Part shown: positions 59,464 to 64,000 of the stretch, in pieces
Position numbering within the stretch: the first letter of the stretch is position 1
How the letters are laid out: each line of letters begins with the position of its first letter
Source of the DNA: Epiperipatus broadwayi
Lineage: Eukaryota > Onychophora > Udeonychophora > Euonychophora > Peripatidae
Assembly (NCBI GenBank): GCA_028023455.1
Contig: JAQFVV010000111.1
Location: 3,581,443-3,645,442 of the forward strand
Direction: 5' to 3'
Length of the DNA: 64,000 nt
The notes under the pieces: model-generated
Seen by the model: only the letters and a program-made list of their open reading frames with translations
What the model was told of the DNA's origin: nothing
Database searches by the model: none
Position numbers and translations under genes: made by a program

Positions 59464-59885
59464 CCATAGTTCAATTCAGATTTTCCACAATTCTGTTATC
59501 TTAACATTTGATGACTGGCGATTCATTAACATTTGACGATTTCTTGAAATCAACATAGCCTCTCTTATTTTACGTTTATTATGACATTATTATGACAACG
59601 CTCAATTTGAATAATTTTCATATTTTTATAATCAAATTTAAATCCATATTGACAAGATTTATTATGATCAAATATAACAGATGATGAAGGTTTATTTACA
59701 TCTGTTCCATATTGATTCTCTTTTTGAATTCTATTATATAAAAGCATATGTTCTTTTATTCTCTTCTCAAATGTACACTTAGATTCACCAATGTAATATA
59801 TATTATAACCTACACTCCCAATACTGCTCATATACATTATATGAGTAAATGCCCAGGGTGCCAGTTCTATTAATGAATAGAACAA
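59464..59885 (-). pseudogene. Penelope-like GIY-YIG endonuclease remnant
   Basis: The minus-strand ORF from 59,885 has the GIY-YIG domain at residues about 25-100: VGYNIYYIGESKCTFEKRIKEHM gives the Tyr pair, the YIGES turn and the R--EH helix, and VIFDHNKSCQYGF the next conserved His block. The ORF stops at 59,565, but a second frame continues directly with KIREAMLISRN and ITELWKI to about 59,464, the usual C-terminus of these elements, so a frameshift is present. No RT sequence precedes it. In the intact element this domain nicks target DNA after an N-terminal RT. The remnant is 5'-truncated and inactive. Confidence 0.78.
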
Positions 59886-62277
59886 TATAACAACATATCT
59901 TATACAAAATTATTACCGAGACTCTTTACCTAATTCTACATTCAGCTCACATCAGTGGCAGGTTATAGGAAGTTCATAAGATATATAATTATAAGTAAAT
60001 GAAAGAAGAAATACTATCAAACATTAAATATAATGTAAATCCTTTTTTGTTAACTAACTGCATGATAAAGAATCACAATGTTTATTAGTACAGTCTATTA
60101 AAATATCCTTTTAACTTAATTTCTTCCTTCATCCAAGTATCACATATATCAGCTTGATATAATTATATCACTAAACAATCCTATGACTTGGCATATCATC
60201 ATGTAAACAGCTATCTTAATGCTGATCAAGCAATATACAATAAGATCTCAGGGAATTTAAAAACACAGTTGAATTATATAAAATACATTGGCCCATAATT
60301 TATAATACTAATTTATAATAAAATGTAATAAAATAAATTGACTAAATGTTGTACTGTGTTTAGCAATAAGATAATGACAGAAATAGGGTATTTTAATCTC
60401 ATATCATCATCTAACAAATATACTAATTGGGCAACCTTTCTAATATGTTTATCCAGTGGCAAATGTTCCTTATAATGTTTGGATTAAGAAAACAAGATTG
60501 TCAGACACCAGCGAATTTGATATTATAACTATAAAATAATATATCTATTTTATAATAGATGTATGAAATGTGGAGATGTGGAAATTGAAACACAAATGTA
60601 TACAATAATAACTTAAGACACAATTTTTAATAAATAAACAAATCATTTATTATATTGAAAATTTAATTTAACACATTATTATTATTTTTTTTTTTACAAT
60701 AAGACTACTTGTCTTAATGTTTTAAAATTCTCAAACAAACCTTGAACATCAGTTTGGGATTATCCCTATTATATTACATTATTTATATCTTTTTGAAATT
60801 AGAAATTAACAACAAAACTTGAATATTCTAACTTTGAATACCTGCTTTGCTTAAGTGTTTCATTTAAACATATCATTAACTAAATAATATATTACATTAT
60901 TGGCACAATAAATATTTATGAGATGATATTCCATTGATTAATAAAATAAATCAAACTAACATATTTGGCCACCAACAAAGTAACTTTTTCTAACTAATTA
61001 AATAATCAGTTTTCAATTACATATACCCTTCACGCATAACAATGAAATCATATTCATTCTGATGGTTTGATGATTTATAATTCTGTATTAAATGTGTTTC
61101 AAAACATATATTTCCCGTTGTTAATTTCAATAGCTCTATACTTTTATATTCGCGATATTGTTTATATTATGTGTGTGTCCCAGCAACAATAATAGAAAAC
61201 AATCTTTTCTACACTCTATCCATTCATTAAGAAAATATTAAACAATTTTTTTATTTCAGATAATGTTGTAAACCATCCAACAAAATAAGACACTAATATT
61301 ATATCAAGAATTAATTTAACTATTTATCTGACCACATATTAAATAACACAGAGCTATATTTTCATGGTTATACAGACTATATGTTCCAAGGGAAATTCAC
61401 ATGAGGAACAAATAAACTCTTTACTTGACACTTCTACAATAATTCATCTAATTCTGAAATACACTATTGGTGGGGATTTTTTCATCATCACCAAGACTCT
61501 AAGAAAAACATCACTTATAACTCATCATATTCTAAAATACACTATTGGTGGGGACTTTTTCCTCATCAGCAGGACCATAAGAAAACATCACTTAACTTCA
61601 AAACTATCATTTCATAATATGTGTATAATATAAACTAGGCTCTACTCATAGAAAATTATTAAAATATACTAAATAAGCAAAATCTTTTATCCCTATAAAT
61701 ATTAGAATGCATCCAGATTACTTTCCATTCCCAAAGCTCTTCTACATATCAAACATTATATATACACTCTTCTACATATCAAACATTATATATACACACT
61801 GGCAAATAACCTACTAATCCATTCAATTCTTTATAATATGACAACATCTGAAATTTATACATAAAATATTCACAAACTGAACTTTATTAAACAAATGTTA
61901 TAATTGCGCAAAATAGACACACATATGTGTGGATAAGAATATACAAAAAAAACTAATTCTAAGTTATATACTATGCAAGCAACACGGTAATCAAATAATA
62001 CATTAAGGTATAACTTTTAATTCAGAATAGACTTTAAATTGTTTTTTTTTTTAAATTTAGTAGTTATAATTATTACGAATGAGTTTTCTTTATTATCTCT
62101 AGCAAACTATTTCAATTATACGTTTGTTGATTTTAAAGCCAAAATTCTCACTTTGAGATAATAAAATATATAAAATAAATGTAAACCTCTCTCTAATATA
62201 ATAAAAAAAATATATTTCTTTTCTTTACCTTCGTAAAAGAAAAATAAGACATATTTGTATAAAATCAATTTTTACCA
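59886..62277. other. AT-rich DNA with small tandem duplications
   Basis: No gene seen. An 80-85-base unit is doubled at about 61,447-61,610 (AAATACACTATTGGTGGGGA twice, each followed by TTTTTC-TCATCA and AAGAAAA-CATCACTTA); the 89-codon frame there is a by-product. A 30-base unit (TCTTCTACATATCAAACATT) is doubled at about 61,738-61,797. Confidence 0.6.
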
Positions 62278-62302
62278 GCGTATCCACTATTCGTGAATAC
62301 GC
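62278..62302. other. GC-richer 25-base hairpin
   Basis: GCGTAT, C, CAC, loop TATTC, GTG, A, ATACGC folds into a nine-pair stem with one mismatch. It stands out in very AT-rich surroundings and is followed by CCGAGACGATCTAGGAGATC. No function can be assigned. Confidence 0.45.
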
Positions 62303-64000
62303 ATTCCGAGACGATCTAGGAGATCACAATAGCCCAAATTATAAACAAAACATAATAATAATAAATATGTCTATCTGTCTATCATATACATTGATGATGA
62401 CAAGTAAAAAAAAATAAAGAAACAAAAGTCATTTGTTCTTTGACTTAAAATAAAAAGTTCACTTGCAAAGTTCTACTCCGAGTTAAACGATATGAGGATA
62501 GATTCCAAACTGAATTCGAACATAAAATGAATTTCTGTGGGATAACCAAAAAATATATATAATCATAACTTAAATATGATCCAGCAACTCCAATGTTCAT
62601 ATCATAGCTATTTGAGCTTACTACATCACACATAAGTAATCAATTTCTCTTTTTATTATGATGGAAATATGAGAGACATTTGTTTTAGCTACAGTTGTAC
62701 AAGAATTATTTAATCCACTTCATAGTAGTTTTAAATTAAGTAAGCAATTGTTCTTAATAAATTTCTTAAATAACATTTGACATTTTATAATCTAGTATAT
62801 GCATAGTTTATTTTTAAATATTGCCAATTAATATATCATGATTCATTGGTAATTCCACAATTAATAATACTTTATTTTATAGTGCATCTTTATCAAAGAG
62901 AACAGAAACACAAACCACACTCCCATCCATCTATCTGATTTAAGTACATATTTAAAGAGTAGTATCCCTTGATTATTTGGGTAATTCACATTTTATTTCT
63001 TTCATTAAAAATACATATTATTTTTAGAAATACCAAATAAATAAATACTGTCATTTTTCCATAATGAATTTAAGTGTGGCATGATATATCAAAATACACA
63101 TATCCTTTAATTTTACATTTAACTTTTATAAAAGCAAGATATAAAAGATGGTGAAAAATCAAAATAAATTCTGTAAAACAGTTCTGCACACATTTCCAAG
63201 AGATATTATACAACACATGCAGATAATTATAAAGTTCATGCATTTTATTTTTCTTCTTAATGATAAGTAAATAAAGTAATGCAAGCTTAATATTATCGAT
63301 ATACATTTTAAAATATAAATAAGTATGAGGTCGTTAATTCAAACATTTAAATGAGGTAAGGAAATAAAGAAACTGATATACCTTCTGATATTTTTAGACT
63401 TGCATTATAATTGTAGACCTTTCCATACTGTAATTTCCTATAGCTTTTCTTGAAGTTTACTTTAAAGCTTTTTTAAAACCAATTTGACATATGGAAGGGA
63501 CATGTACTTGTTATACTGGCTGCAATTACATCAATAATGAGCAATTTTTAATGAAAACTGTCTGTTAAATAGATATCTCCCCCCCCCATCAAAAAGGTCA
63601 TTTCCCTTTAATAAGGTTAACTCTCACCTTTTTTGCACTTAAGCTCATTACATATGCAAGAAATCTTTTCTTTAAAAAAAATCATTCTGATTTTTACAAT
63701 TAAATCAAGATAAAAAAAAATAATATTAAAAAATAACTTTTACAAACTTGAAAGAAATGAATATTAATTAACTGTTAAACAAAAATGATTAATAATTTAT
63801 TTAATTTGTAAAATAATCCACTGATCCAAATATCTATTAATCATTGGAAAAGAAAAATATATTTGTTAAATTATTAAAGATAAATTACTGTAATTTAAAT
63901 GTCTTCATGTTAAATGTACTATTGCTTAGTGTTATTAAAAGATGAAAATGAAATGAAACATAATACAGACATACATGCATGCACATGTATTGCAATCTAA
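62303..64000. other. AT-rich DNA, no gene seen
   Basis: Homopolymer C near 63,580 and several A runs. Short frames at 62,445-62,633 and 63,070-63,306 show no domain. Confidence 0.5.

Overview
This window is very AT-rich eukaryotic DNA, and no part of it reads as a conserved host gene. The retroelement types (Ty3/Gypsy with an aspartic protease and a D-D35-E integrase, RTE-like and Penelope-like remnants, a KIAA1586-like hAT transposase) and a tRNA-derived SINE point to an invertebrate animal with a repeat-rich genome. I cannot place it further from sequence alone. Almost everything I can support is transposable element, palindrome or simple repeat, much of it nested. Most of the remaining sequence is AT-rich with no readable exon, tRNA or rRNA. 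One run of 500 Ns (41,974-42,473) is an assembly gap.

Layout. From 1 to 16 kb there are SINE copies, two families of long inverted-repeat (foldback) elements here called FB-A and FB-B, two clusters built of direct plus inverted repeat units, a giant nested palindrome at 8.8-10.3 kb, and an 840-base tetranucleotide array at 12.86-13.70 kb. From 17.4 to 20.2 kb lies a decayed Ty3/Gypsy copy with a 400-base palindrome in its duplicated 3' end. A full FB-A copy is at 20.8-21.4 kb, and a decayed coiled-coil reading region lies on the minus strand at 23.9-25.1 kb. From 26.9 to 33.2 kb is an LTR element with only a gag-like gene and unequal LTRs; the 3' LTR has acquired a tandem duplication and an FB-A insertion. 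A dead hAT transposase (33.5-35.6 kb) is split by a SINE with a clean 8-base target duplication.

From 36.3 kb to the gap there is a minus-strand LTR-type element with terminal repeats longer than 2.1 kb and one unrecognised 203-residue coiled-coil ORF. After the gap come an RTE reverse-transcriptase fragment, a 600-base non-autonomous hAT element with a SINE inside it, and a structurally complete but inactivated Ty3/Gypsy element (44,930-50,545). The last 13 kb hold two more RTE 3' ends, a half FB-B copy, a second non-autonomous hAT element, and a minus-strand Penelope-like GIY-YIG remnant followed by a degenerate hammerhead-like motif.

How the parts relate. None of the protein-coding elements looks intact. 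The non-autonomous parts (SINE, FB-A, FB-B, short hAT elements, gag-only and coiled-coil LTR elements) would depend on enzymes encoded elsewhere. Nesting gives a relative history: SINEs are younger than the hAT gene, the short hAT element and the giant palindrome they interrupt, and FB-A is younger than the gag-only LTR element. The best candidates for something undescribed are the coiled-coil LTR element, the tandemly repeated primer-binding site of the Gypsy element, and the foldback families. All coordinates and similarities were read by eye, so element edges may be off by several bases unless a target duplication is given.
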